Shown piece by piece: positions 10,434 through 21,362 of a DNA stretch of 64,000 bases (position 1 is its first letter; the number at the start of each line of letters is the position of its first letter). The notes beneath the pieces were generated by a model that was not told the origin of the DNA, ran no database searches, and was given only the letters and a program-made list of their open reading frames with translations. The position numbers and the translations under genes are program-made. This stretch comes from Vespula vulgaris (lineage: Eukaryota > Arthropoda > Insecta > Hymenoptera > Vespidae). The stretch lies in assembly GCF_905475345.1 (NCBI RefSeq), contig NC_066586.1, positions 1,430,001 through 1,494,000 of the forward strand. The letters are read 5' to 3'.

Positions 10434-11060
10434 AGCTCTTCCACTTACTCTCGAATACAAAGATACGTTGCCAACTACTAGCTTGGCGCACCTAGCTCGT
10501 CGCTAATTCGCAGGTGCAGGCACGTTCAAATGCACACTGTCTGCTGTTCCAGCATATTCATTACACTAATTAGGTATATCCGTCGTCGCATTACATGATC
10601 AACGTGTAAACCAGGCGTGTTTATTTGCGAACGACCGACCAACGACATCACCGTTTTCACATTTAACGAGTGAGAAACTACGTGTATATGCTGGATATAT
10701 TTTTGACGTATGATATTACTTTGGTTCTATAACGAGAATTTAAAACGATTAATGGCGTCTACGACGACGTTGCAACGTACTATTTCCTGTTTGAGCTTTA
10801 ACTCCATTACTATCATCAATGGCGTCTTCGCCTTTCAAACTCTATCCATCGAGACATACTGGCGATTTCAACGATTTCTCGTTCGGACCTTTGACGCGCG
10901 CTATCTATCAAAGCTCTATTCTGATTGCCAATGTTCTATTCAAAGAATCCATTCGATGAAGGTTTCTCTGTGCCTTTGTGAATAACGCGTACCTTTGGAC
11001 GAGATCCGCCGATAGGATATTTACTCTCCTCCGAATGCTATGAACAGATATATGGACTTC
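10433..11060. other. unique stretch, no recognised gene
   Basis: Over 600 bases almost free of simple repeats. A 91-codon + frame (10710-10985) has ordinary amino-acid mix but no domain, signal or transmembrane pattern that I recognise. The phrase AATGGCGTCT occurs twice (10751 and 10819 region). It could be an exon or chance. Confidence 0.4.
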
Positions 11061-11063
11061 GCT

Positions 11064-11155
11064 TAAAAAAAAAAATAAAAAAATAAAAAAAATAAAAAAT
11101 AAAAAAAAGGAAAGAAAGAAAGAGACAGAAAGAGAGAGAGAAGGGAAAAGGAAAA
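11064..11155. repeat. A-rich / AAAG tract
   Basis: Poly-A with T breaks, turning into AAAG and GA units. Confidence 0.85.
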
Positions 11156-11312
11156 TCTGATTTCTGATTTAACTCGAAGACGTGTCGCGCGGTGATTTCT
11201 ATAACTTTTGTTGATTTCTGTAACACTTGCAAGCGTATTTATCATTGTTAACGACGATAAAGATCGTCCAACGAAAAATGCCTTTTGAGAGAGAAAAAGG
11301 GACCAAAAAAAG

Positions 11313-11339
11313 GAGAGAGAGAGAGAGAGAGAGAGAGAA
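11313..11339. repeat. (GA)n microsatellite
   Basis: Thirteen GA units after an A-rich run. Confidence 0.92.
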
Positions 11340-11497
11340 GAGATAACGATCTTAGAAAGAAATCTCGCCGGATAGAACCACGCCTCTGCGTATAAAAATT
11401 CATATCACAGTTTGAAATCATCTCGTTTCATTTTTAATTTTGATATTCGTCACATTTGCATTCTAAATATTTGACTTTCCCTCGAGCAAACTCTTCC

Positions 11498-11626
11498 TTC
11501 TTTTTTTTTCCTTTTTTCTTTTTCCTTCTTCCTTTTTTTTTTTTTTTGTTAAGGAGAGGGGAATTTTCGAGCCTCTCTTCTTTTTTAATAGGTCAACGCA
11601 ATGGACTCTCGGGAAACGGACAAAAA

Positions 11627-11669
<43 letters not shown>
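11498..11669. repeat. T-rich tract and (CT)n array
   Basis: T-rich runs at 11498-11549 are followed by about 20 pure CT units at 11629-11669. A further T-rich run lies at 11777-11825. Confidence 0.9.
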
Positions 11670-11671
<2 letters not shown>

Positions 11672-11839
11672 TCGCTGAGCGTCGAACGAGATCAAAGCGA
11701 GTTCTCTGTCGCGTCGATAACCAATCGTGAGGGTGATAAAAATTCGACAAAGCGATAGCGCGTCCAACTCTTCCGTTTTTTTTCTTTTTTTTCTCATTTT
11801 TTTTTTTTCTTTTATACCTTTCTATTCTTTCTTTTCATT

Positions 11840-12307
11840 CAGTCGAAGCATTAGAATCCATGCGACGGCGATAGCGACAGATCGGTTGGAAAATTTGTAA
11901 GATCTATTCGAAGTCACGCATCGCTAAGTAATTCGAGTGTATCGCGGCACCGTACCAGAGCAAAAGTATGCATCATATACTCGACAGCAGAGCCCGCAGT
12001 TACATATATTCCCGACAATGGTATCGAAGCCGGTTATCTCGGTTCTTTGTATTCAAATTGCGACGGAAATACAGCAGGTAGATTATGTTCAATGGACGTT
12101 TATCGGTGGATTATGAAACTCCTATTGTAGTAATAATACCATCTCATGTGCGCTATCTTTTAATAACTCTTCGTATATACCGGTTAAACTCTAACGAGAT
12201 ATTATATCTACTGTGATTTAACATATATATATAACATATATAACAACATGAAATAATTAAGATCAAAATTCATAAGTAACGTTAATCGTTGTTTGATTAT
12301 CGAAATA
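11840..12307. other. unique AT-rich stretch
   Basis: Holds short TA patches near 12225 but no open frame over 60 codons and no RNA gene that I can see. Confidence 0.5.
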
Positions 12308-12310
12308 TTA

Positions 12311-12350
12311 TCGTATCGTATCGTGTCGTATCCTATCGTGTTATATCGAT
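12311..12350. repeat. (TCGTA)n pentanucleotide array
   Basis: Eight pentamers in register, variants TCGTG, TCCTA and TTATA. A short TA array follows at 12391-12421. Confidence 0.88.
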
Positions 12351-12682
12351 ACAATTATTTTTGGATAAAGTGAATTTTCTCAAGTGCTACATATATATAC
12401 GTATATATATATATATATACAGATATTATGCTAATGCATCCTTTTCATTAATAATGAAATAAAAAATAGAATAATAAAAGAATAAAAAAAAAGAAAAAAG
12501 GAAAAATAAGACAAATAGCACTCAAGATAAACGAGATGAAATCACTCGAACGTGTGAATCTCGGCAGGAATTTGGCGCGATCGCGTTTTCAGAACAAGCG
12601 GGACCACGCCGACGTAGCTACCCATCAATTTCTCGTGACGCTTTCAGTGACACGACGCAATGCGACTCCCTCCCTGACTCCG

Positions 12683-12708
12683 CCCCACCCCAGTCCCAAC
12701 CCCAACCC
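12683..12708 (-). other. G-quadruplex motif (- strand)
   Basis: Five C-runs of three or four (12683-12686, 12688-12691, 12695-12697, 12700-12703, 12706-12708) with loops of 1, 3, 2 and 2. On the - strand this meets the G3+N1-7 rule. Confidence 0.75.
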
Positions 12709-12899
12709 TAGCCTCAGTCCCGGCCCACCGGTTGAAGTACTCTTCAAAAGCACTCGGTCTCTCCTCCTACGGCGATAAAAGAGAAGGTCGGATACATGAC
12801 TGAGCGAGCTGATAACTAAATCATGAGTCTTTAATAAAGGTCGGAAACATTCGGGGAACAAGTTCCGATAAATGACGGATCGATTTCGATTGACGTTCT

Positions 12900-12931
12900 T
12901 ATCATTTTCTTTTCCTTTTTTTTTTTTTTTC
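12900..12931. repeat. T-rich tract
   Basis: TTTTC units running into a T homopolymer of about 16. The flanking unique DNA (12709-12899) has no recognised gene. Confidence 0.8.
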
Positions 12932-13129
12932 GTCAAATCTCTCTCGACAGAGACGATAAATAAAAATTACTTGCTTCCTTTTCGATCGTCCATATATTTC
13001 GTCTTTACTTATCTATTTATTTATTCGTTATTCTCTTTCGTTTCTTTTCTTTTCTCTTTGCCAAGACATAGACAATAGAAAAATATAAGACATTTAAATA
13101 TTGTCGAACGAGAGAAGTAGAACTTGACA

Positions 13130-13370
13130 TTAGATGCCAATTATAATGGGACCTCGTGCGAACAACTCAACGCAACTCGCGAGGAGACGTATGTACGATC
13201 GGAGCTCGGTGACGCTATCTGATTACGGCAAGTTCGCTAATTGGCAAATTGTATTCGTGAGTCATGCGTAGGTTCGGTGAGTCACACGAATATAACGCTC
13301 CCTTTATGGGTTCGCACGCGAAACTTGTGCAGTTGACTCGATGTAGTAGTTATGTTGTATAGGTAATATG
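13130..13370. promoter_or_regulatory. candidate regulatory element with paired AP-1 sites
   Basis: Repeat-free stretch of 240 bases with two perfect AP-1 (Fos/Jun) consensus sites, TGAGTCA, at 13258-13264 and 13278-13284. Start-to-start spacing is 20 bp, about two helical turns. Each site is preceded by CG or GG and a G (CGTGAGTCA, GGTGAGTCA). Seven-base perfect sites this close are unlikely by chance, but enhancer activity is inference. Confidence 0.35.
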
Positions 13371-13421
13371 TAAATGTATCCACCACGTGTGAGTAATCGT
13401 ATAAACGCGTCGCATCTTTCA

Positions 13422-13460
13422 TCTCTCTCTCTCTCACACACACACATACATACACACATA
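13422..13460. repeat. (CT)n to (CA)n array
   Basis: Seven CT units switch directly to CA and CATA units. Confidence 0.9.
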
Positions 13461-13664
13461 TTTAATATGGATCAGATTTATCTCCTTATCTTGTTTTTAT
13501 CGAAAGAAAGAAAGAAGGAAAAGAGAGAAAGGACTTTTGAAATCTTATACTTTATCGAACAATCGTACATTTTTACAAATATATTTTCTTTATCGCGAAA
13601 TTACGTGGAGCGAATTTTTTATCGTGAAATATTTTTTCAAAGGTACTCGTTCGAAGGCACAAAG

Positions 13665-14440
13665 AGGTAGAGAGAGAGAGAGAGAGAGAAAGATATTACA
13701 AAAATCCGACTGGCATCTCTCGTTCGTAAAGAAAGTGTACGCATTCAAAATTGAAAGTAATATCTTCCGTAATACGCTCGCGTAGCTGATCTGAATTTTA
13801 ATGAGGATACGGTGTCCCGAATGAATAGCCATCCGTATCTCGTTCGTAGCCATAATCGTCGGTGCATTAACGGTACTTCTTTTGATTTGAAATAAACGCG
13901 GCGTCTTTCCCGAGACGGAAAGAGGGAAAAGAGAGTACGACCTCCATCAATGTTTGAACGCGTTCCAAATAGGGTTGTACCGAGGTGACTGGTTCAAAAG
14001 CGAGACCAGAATTACTTTCGCCTTACGAAAAATAGTGACGCGTCTCTAAGGTCTTATTTCTTTCATGACCGGGCCAATATATCTTTGGCAATTGAAAAGG
14101 AGATAGACGGATAGAAAGGAGATAGACAAATGTATAATCTATAGTGAAATTGTCAAAAAGAGATAAGAGTAATAAATAATAATAAGCCATAGTACATATT
14201 CTCGATGTAAGTAGATATAAGAGTTAAAAAAAGAAAAAGAAGAAACTCCAAGTAGTGCGTTCCAACGTTATTTCGAGACGCTATTTCGTATTTTCGTATT
14301 TCTTTGCACAGCCTGGAAAGAAATAAATCGCCGAGAGTAAATCGTATTTTGTTTCGCGCGAGCGAATTCAACGGGTTGAGCTGAGTTTACGTCAGGAACG
14401 GGACAAACGGTCCACGTATACCGGTATTAATCCAAATGAA
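13665..14440. other. mostly unique stretch
   Basis: Apart from a GA run at 13667-13690, this holds no repeat of note. The short open frames on both strands match nothing I know. Confidence 0.4.
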
Positions 14441-14547
14441 CGTTTTACCGCGACGGCATAATTCTTTCGGTTCTCCTACGGACCGCCCACCGCAAGCATC
14501 GCACTGTAGCGAGAAACACGATCTCCGTTCCGTTTACAAAGAAACCT

Positions 14548-14628
14548 TCTCTTCTTCTCCTCCTCCTCCTCCTTCTTGTTCTTCTTCTTCTTCTTCTTCT
14601 ACTTTCTTCTTCTACCTCTTCTTCTTAC
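14548..14628. repeat. CTT/CTC triplet tract
   Basis: Pyrimidine triplets, CTC at the left and CTT at the right. An A-rich purine tract at 14701-14832 lies downstream. Confidence 0.88.
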
Positions 14629-14889
14629 CCTCGAGGTGGAGCAAACGAATTCGTTGCAGTCTCTATCGGAATGACGATCAACAGGTACGCGGTGTGTGTC
14701 AATGAAAAAAGAAGAAGAAGAACACGAGAAAAAAAGAAAAAAGAAATAAAAAAGATCAAACGAACGGAGAGGAGCGAAGGAGGAAGCCAGAAGGAGGATG
14801 GTATATATATAAGAAAAAAAAGAAAAAAAAATGGAAAGAACCGTGTTATCGACGTTTTGGTCGAAGCGTAAGCTTATCATCGCGTAATT

Positions 14890-15120
14890 ATTTCCCAGTG
14901 CCATCAGCGAAATCCATAAACACGGCTTGGTAAAGCGACTCTGCTTACGACGATAATTAGCGCGTTGTGTGAGTTGGCCCTCGCGCGCTCTCTCGAAACG
15001 CGTTCAAATTAGAGCCCCGTGTTTGCGCAAGCCCTCGGCGCCGAGCGTCGCGTCGTCAATTAGAAGGTACGTCTGATTAGAAGCGAAACGGAGCTCATTA
15101 ATTACCGTGGCATCTACCCC
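14890..15120. promoter_or_regulatory. homeodomain-site cluster, candidate conserved element
   Basis: Repeat-free block carrying ATTA/TAAT cores near 14885, 14953, 15007, 15057, 15075 and 15096, several as TAATTAG, AATTAG or ATTAATTA. A perfect 12-bp palindrome CTCGGCGCCGAG sits among them at 15034-15045. Such clusters are typical of developmental enhancers in insects. Whether this one is conserved cannot be told from one sequence. Confidence 0.3.
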
Positions 15121-15960
15121 ATGGATAATCTTATACCATAGCGACATAAACTTTTGTCTGGAAATCGACACTCGATTCATACTTTTCCGATATTTCGTAA
15201 AATGACGATTAGAACCTCGTCTATCTGTGCACCTTCTAAAATATATTTAAAAGCGAGATTACGATCGATGATCTTTACCGAATCATTATATCGATCGTTA
15301 TTTGCCTAAGAATGTTTAACGCTCGATCGACGACTCATCCAATAACTTCGCTTTGATTTGATTCGCTTCGCGGCGTTAATAGTTAACACGTTTTACGTAA
15401 TAATAAGATTTTCGTTCATTTTATCACGAAATCCATCAACTTTCTACTTCTCCGATTGCAAAATATAACAAACTACGAACGCGACATCGATATAGCATTT
15501 GATGTTATTTTTACCAAGGATAATTCGAACGGCTACGTTCGTCGTAATTAATCGAAACGAACGTTATACCTATTAGAAGGGATCGAAGAGAAAAATTATC
15601 AATGATATCACGTCGTTGATATCAATGTTAACTGGATAATAAAGGTGCATAGATAAGAGATAAATTTAGAAACGAGTAAGAACTAGTAAGAACTTTCGAT
15701 TCGTCCTTCAATCGAACGATCATAGATCGCAGAATATATAAATAAAGGCAACCTATGTACACTCTTGGAGCATTGTCCTCCCTCGTATTTAACATGCATT
15801 ACGTTGCGGGTAAACGCGGCAGAACAAAAATTGCGTTCGCCGTCGGCCGGTAAGCATGATATAAGCCCTCGTAAAGACAAATGTAAATCCCGCCTCCCTC
15901 TCAACCCTTACCACCGTCTACCAAATTATATTTGTTATTTAAACAACCTACCCTTTTTCT
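15121..15960. other. unique stretch without simple repeats
   Basis: The longest repeat-free stretch in the first half. A TATATAAATA motif is at 15735-15744 but no initiator lies at the expected distance. Open frames up to about 106 codons run into pyrimidine repeats and are not recognised. Confidence 0.5.
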
Positions 15961-16081
15961 CGCTTACCCTTTCCATTTCCTCTCTTTCTCTTTATTTTTC
16001 TTTTTTTTCTTTTTTGTTATTCTTTTTACTCGTACTTCTTCTTCTTATTCTTCTTCTTCTTCTTCCTTTCCTTCTTTTACT
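15961..16081. repeat. polypyrimidine (CTT)n tract
   Basis: T/C-rich with CTT triplets at 16037-16075. Confidence 0.87.
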
Positions 16082-16135
16082 TTAACGACCAAAGTCTTGG
16101 AGGGTCGAAAGTGTGGAGAAACACGCAGTGCGAGA

Positions 16136-16162
16136 TAGAAGGAGAGAGAAGGAAAGAAATAT

Positions 16163-16195
<33 letters not shown>
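16136..16195. repeat. (GA)n microsatellite
   Basis: GA run with an AAAT break at the left. Confidence 0.9.
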
Positions 16196-16197
<2 letters not shown>

Positions 16198-16237
16198 GTA
16201 AGAAAGAAAATACCGACGTAGTAAATAGTCAGAAAAA

Positions 16238-16281
16238 TGAGAGTCGTCGTCCTCATTGTCGGCGTCGTCGTCGTCGACATT

Positions 16282-16351
<70 letters not shown>
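16238..16351. repeat. (GTC)n triplet array
   Basis: GTC/CGT triplets, pure and uninterrupted for about 70 bases at 16282-16351 (about 23 units). Each unit contains a CpG. The - strand frames read poly-Asp or poly-Thr. No protein context supports coding. Confidence 0.95.
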
Positions 16352-16352
<1 letters not shown>

Positions 16353-16707
16353 GTTTCCAGTATATCGTAGAAAAGTTAGGTAGATGTGTGCGTGTGCGGA
16401 ACACCGCGAATTGTCGTAAATATTAATAATCCGAGCCGACGGTGGTGACGGCGCCGGCGCAATTAGTGCCTCTCTCCCCCTTTCGTTTGGAGAAGGCCGT
16501 TCAGGGAAAATATTTGCTGCCAGAACGATCCTCTCGAGCGTGCGATATGCTGGCAAAGAAATTATAAGAAAAAAATGGAAAGAGAGAGAAAAAAAATAAG
16601 AAAGAAAGGGAACGAAAAAAAAGGAAAGAAGAAAAAAAAATAAATAAACGCGGTATACACCAATCGTGGTGTATCTCCGATGAATTTCGAATTCATTCTG
16701 ATTAATC

Positions 16708-16723
16708 CGACGACGAGGACGAC

Positions 16724-16755
<32 letters not shown>
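16708..16755. repeat. (GAC)n triplet array
   Basis: About 15 GAC triplets with GAG and AAC variants: the complement of the array at 16238-16351 in inverted orientation, about 360 bp away. Confidence 0.93.
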
Positions 16756-16811
16756 TTTTACTCGGTGATTTTCTTCCTTTGTTCAGGAATGAAGGTAGAA
16801 ATGGAAGGAAA

Positions 16812-16850
16812 GAACGAACGAACGAACGAACGAACGAACGAACGAACGAA
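16812..16850. repeat. (GAAC)n tetranucleotide array
   Basis: About ten perfect GAAC units ending in GAAT. Frames read Asn-Glu-Arg-Thr repeats. Confidence 0.94.
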
Positions 16851-17024
16851 TGAAAAGGAAAAAGAGAGAAATAGAAGGAGAAGGCAAGCGAGTGAAGTAA
16901 AATGCTGTCTACTTTTACCATGGACTTTTACGAACGGGCCAGGACCGTCGTGTTTACGGGAATTAGCAATTCTAATATTTGGCCAAAGCGAGACAAATTT
17001 ATTAATTAAGTCTTCGAGCAAGAG

Positions 17025-17030
17025 AGAGAT

Positions 17031-17062
<32 letters not shown>

Positions 17063-17103
17063 AGAGATTCTTGCTCGTTCTTTCTCTCTGTCTGTCTGTC
17101 TAT
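17025..17103. repeat. (AAAG)/(GA) and TCTG tract
   Basis: AAAG then GA units at 17031-17062, and short TCTG units at 17086-17102. Confidence 0.87.
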
Positions 17104-17304
17104 CTTGGAATACTCTTTCCGTTTGTAGCAAGGATGGAGATGAAACGGATGGGAAGAAGACGTAGAAAAGTCGACGAGGAAGAGAGAGAGGGAAGATAAA
17201 GAGAAGGCCTCTTCGTACGGCGCTCAGCAGGAAACTTTTAATTCGGCAACTCTGGGATTAAATTATCACGCCAAGGCGATTGTCTCACGAAAGATTAAGA
17301 AAGA

Positions 17305-17500
17305 AGCTCTTTCTCTCTTATTCTCTCTCTCTCTCTTTCTCTTTCTTCTTTCTCTTTCTTCCTTGGTCTCTACCGTTCCTTCTTCGAAAGGAACACGCAC
17401 AATCGTCTTTCGAACGAAGGGACAAGGTAGTCGAGAAAGAGAAAAAGAAAAAGAGAAACAGAGAAGGAGAGAGAGAGAGAGAGAATAAGAGAGGGAGAAC
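17305..17500. repeat. CT tract followed by GA tract
   Basis: CT/CTTT at 17305-17362 and GA/AAAG at 17433-17500 form a simple-sequence inverted pair separated by about 70 bases. A G/A-rich purine stretch follows at 17565-17690. Confidence 0.88.
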
Positions 17501-18299
17501 AACGAGGAAATCCCTTTTTCGTTTGTGCGAGAACCGGTTGTTGCGCTCGGTTTAACTCTCGACGAGTTGCAGATAGAGAGAAAGCGAGAGAGGAAGAGTA
17601 TGAAGTAGGAGTAAGAGGTAAAGCAGGAGAACGAGGATGAAGAGTAGGATGAGGAAGAGAAGGAGGAGAAGGAGGAGGAAGAGGATCCAAAGCTCGCTTC
17701 AAAGTCGTTCCTCTTCCATCTTCGTGCCGCGGGAGAGCGAGGAAGAACAAGAAGACACGAAGTTAGGGATCTCTCCTACGAGTCTACGGACTAGAGGGTT
17801 TGAGTTTTGATTAACTCGAAGGTCGACTTGAATTCGAGATCGAGTTTCGTTGAGAACTCGTCGTTGCACGGGCCGCCGATGCCGTCGTCATCGTCGGCGC
17901 GCCGTCGTCTGTCTCTCGGCTTGCTTTAGCAAAGAGAGCAAGAGACAGAAAACGAGAAAGAGGGAGAGAGAGAGAGAGAGAAACTGACTGCCGACTGAAC
18001 TGCCTTATCACGTTCCATCGTCTGTTTGATTTACTTCGTGTAACGCGACAGGCAGTTACGTGTTTGCACAGATTCGCTGCTCCTTCGTCGAGAATAGATT
18101 TTAACTTAATATTATTATTAGAGCAGCACCACCTCCCAGCTTCCACTTATGAATGCTTATTACTCGGCGAACCGAGAACCAGATTACGATGTGGCTTTAG
18201 TAAGAAACACGACAGACAAATGTTCATCATTGAAACTTCTCTCGGTATAATTTTTATTATCCGACGTATACAAAGTATGAATACATAGATATGTACCTT

Positions 18300-18392
18300 A
18301 TGGATGGATGGATGGACAGACAGACAGATGGATGGATGGATAGACGGACAAACATCTACATCGAGAAAGAGAAAGAGAGAAAGAGAGAGAGA
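18300..18392. repeat. ATGG / ACAG / ATGG array, then GA
   Basis: ATGG units at 18300-18315, ACAG units at 18316-18327 and ATGG again at 18328-18340, then a GA/AAAG patch at 18363-18392. Confidence 0.9.
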
Positions 18393-18715
18393 AAAAAATA
18401 GAAACAAAAATCCGGTACGTCATATTACGCAGGATGATAATGGTCACGTAAAAGTTTGTTGGAAGATTTAAGAAGATACACTCTGAAGTATAAGTTGACA
18501 TACACAAGAACCGGCTCCAACGCTACATGCTCTGGAAATATGTTGTCCGTTGTGTTATACGTGATAGTCGAGAGACCAAGCATATACCTCTTCTTCTTAT
18601 CTTCCAGCACTGCTATTTGCTATGGTACCAACAACGGCATAGCTCTCCGACAACGTCTCAAGCATCAAAAGACTCACGCTCTTTCGAACTTTCCTTCGTT
18701 CTACTAAACGTACTT

Positions 18716-18785
18716 CTCTCTCTCTCTCTCTCTTTCTTTCTCTCACTCACCATCTATCTATTTATCTCTCTCGCTCTCCTTTCTC
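18716..18785. repeat. (CT)n tract
   Basis: Pure CT at 18716-18732 then TTTC, CACT and TATC variants. Confidence 0.88.
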
Positions 18786-19103
18786 TTATTCTTCCGAAGT
18801 ACTTGGCAACTCGGGAAAAACAAACAGCTTCGCGAAAAATGAGAATAGGAATACAAATGTCGAACATAACGGACTAGACGCTAACTTTTGTCATTCGCGA
18901 TTGATCAGGATTAGGAACGTCACGATTTTTCTTATCGTCAAATATTTAAAAACGTTGATAACGTGTTTAAAAGGGACAAAGAAAAGAAAAGAAAAAAAGA
19001 GAGAAGGAAAGAAAAAAGAAATGGACAAAAAATTCCATTTTCGATGTTCTCTTTGTATGGGTGAATTTGAATCGACAAAAGTAATTCGAGACAATGTCAA
19101 AGT

Positions 19104-19160
19104 ACCCACCTACCCACCCACCCACCCACCAACCAACCAACCAACCAACCAACCAACCAA
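19104..19160. repeat. (CCCA)n to (CCAA)n array
   Basis: CCCA units switch by one base to about eight CCAA units. Four consecutive CCC runs with one-base loops at 19113-19127 make a very compact G-quadruplex motif on the - strand. Confidence 0.94.
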
Positions 19161-19266
19161 TCGTTTCACGGTCCACGTGAGTTCGACGAGAAGCCATATT
19201 ACAGGGTAGAGGCAACATCGAGAAGATGCCCGAGGGTACTTACGATCGAGGCCATTCGTCAGAGTT

Positions 19267-19395
19267 GAACGAAAGAAAGAAAAAGATAGATAGATATATA
19301 GACAGAGAAAGAGAGAAAGAAAGAGAAAGAGAAAGAGAGAGAGAGGGAGGAAGAAAGAATGAATGAGCAGGAAAGAGAAGAGAAGAAGGAGAGGA
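19267..19395. repeat. GA/AAAG purine tract
   Basis: AAAG, GATA and GA units, G-richer at the right end. Confidence 0.88.
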
Positions 19396-19604
19396 ACTCG
19401 AAGGAAGAAGCCCCTGGGTAAGAAAAGTCGATCGCGTTTTCCCTTCGATCATAGACTCCTTTGAGCGGCTTTCCACGCGACTTACGACGCGGTATTGTTA
19501 CCGTATCGCCTCTGCAAAGGCATTGCACCGGCACTGCGGCAATTCGTAATCCCTCGGAGCGAGTAGGAAGGATACGTTCCTGTAGCAAGAGAACTAGAAG
19601 AGAG

Positions 19605-20055
19605 AAAGTAAGTAAGTAAGTAGAAAGAGGAGGAAGAAGAAGGAAAAGTTGGGAGTAAAAAAAAGAAGAGAATAGAAGAAGGGGGATGGAAGATAAAGAA
19701 AGAAGAAGGAAATAGGAGCCGGATGCATCCAAAACAGGGATTTCGGAGAAATCCTTGGACACGGTTGACTAGCTAAAATATCCTTCATTGCTATTCCCAA
19801 GGTTTGGAAGTCTACGACAGGAGAGATGAGCACTCGAAAAGGATTCTTGGGGAAAGAAGAGGGATGATGAAGTCGAGCAGAAGGGAGGAAAGTAAAAAAG
19901 AAAGAGAAGGTGATAGTAGAGAAAGAAGGGATGGGGTAGGATGGAGGTAGGGTGTAGAGATAGGAGTAGGGGGTGAAGGTTGAAGAAGAAGAAGAGAAAG
20001 ACGCCGAAGATAGAAGTAGAAAAAGGATGAGAAGGAAGAAGAGAGTACAGGAAAA
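19605..20055. repeat. purine-rich region
   Basis: Two long G/A-rich stretches (19605-19718 and 19850-20055) with AAGT units at 19608-19621. The long - strand frames here are Ser/Leu/Phe-rich repeat translations. Confidence 0.8.
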
Positions 20056-20379
20056 GGTCCTGCATTGCGACAACTAATGAACCATCTTGGAACGGACCCT
20101 CCGAAGTCCCGTGAGACGTGACGGCGCAATGCAGTCACCAAGCAGCAAAGCAGAGCCAGAAGGAACGACGAAGGCGACGCCCGAGCAACCAAGCCTTCTC
20201 TTCGGCTTGACTTTTTACTCTCATCATCCTGCGCCATCTTTCCAATTTCTCTCGATCGGGACTGATCCTATCTCGATTTTGCCACTGTCCCTTTTTTCCC
20301 CTTCGTAGTAGTAGCAACGGCAACAACGACGATAGCGGTAGCGCGGTATCACCTTATTTCCTTAAAACTTTTCGTCTTT

Positions 20380-20470
20380 CTTTTCGTTTCTTTTCTTTTC
20401 TTTTCTTTTCTTTTCTTTTCTTTTCTTTCCTTCTCTTTTTTTCGTTTCTCTTTTCTTTTCTTTTTTTCAA
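20380..20470. repeat. (TTTTC)n pentanucleotide array
   Basis: About nine clean pentamers at 20384-20428, then degenerate T/C. Confidence 0.92.
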
Positions 20471-20736
20471 TGATCCTCTTTCTACCGATTACTTACATAC
20501 TACTCGTACTCCCTTTCTTCCTATGCTATCAACAAGGAGGTAGCTTTAGGTTGCTCTCGAAAAAGGATACCTACTTTCTTTAGTCTTTTACTATCGACGA
20601 ACACAGCAAAAGGCTGGATTTGCAAATAAAACGAAAAAGAGAAGCCAAAAGGAAAGAAAAGGAAAGACAGAGAAAGAGAGAGAAACTTACAAAGACCTAC
20701 TATTGAAACACATGAGAAATTTTCTTTATATCTTTC

Positions 20737-20742
20737 ACTCTC

Positions 20743-20785
<43 letters not shown>

Positions 20786-20795
20786 TTCTATCTTA
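20737..20795. repeat. (CT)n array
   Basis: About 20 CT units, nearly pure, then TTTC variants. Confidence 0.93.
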
Positions 20796-21005
20796 TCCTC
20801 TTTCCGAAATAATTGCGTTATGAACGAGAGAAGAACGTGCATCGGGAAGCTTCCAAATGCAACTCTTCGCTCGCCTTTTACTTCGATCTTATTTCGCATT
20901 GTCTCGTATTCTTCCGTTCGCGTCGGATGTATTCGACAAAGACTTTCTCGCGCGATCGGACCAGTCTTAGGAAGAAATCCCCTTTGTCTTTGGGAAACCC
21001 GTTTG

Positions 21006-21085
21006 TCTTGTCTTGTCTCGTCTCGTCTCGTCTCGTCTCGTCTTTTCTTTTCTCTTTTCTCCTTTCTCTTTTCTTCTTTGAAACG
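21006..21085. repeat. TCTTG / TCTCG / TCTTT pentamer array
   Basis: Pentamers stay in register from 21006 to 21050 while the unit changes: two TCTTG, five TCTCG, two TCTTT. Then a degenerate pyrimidine tract. Confidence 0.92.
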
Positions 21086-21308
21086 TTCATTTGAATCTCT
21101 TTTTCGACGTAGATAACGACTTTGGCCTGGAAAATTACGCGAGTACCTATAGTAAACGTAAGTACCTACCTACTGCCCGAAACTGATTTTAAATGAGAAA
21201 GATTATGACGAAGAAAAGGGTACAAATAATACACCGAGAAAGCTAGCTTTCATCCTCATCGTCATCGTCATCGTCTAATTCTCATAGTTGACGAGGTAAT
21301 TACGTTAA

Positions 21309-21362
21309 GAGAAGAGAAAGAGAGAAAGAAAGAAAGAAAGAGAGAAAGAGAGAGAGAGAGGG
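21309..21362. repeat. AAAG/GA array
   Basis: AAAG units give way to GA. Confidence 0.9.

Noticed and set aside
15735..15746. TATATAAATA box
   Set aside because: No initiator at the expected distance.
16045..16556. Poly-Asp and poly-Thr frames on the - strand
   Set aside because: Both come from the (GTC)n array in different frames. Nothing supports coding.
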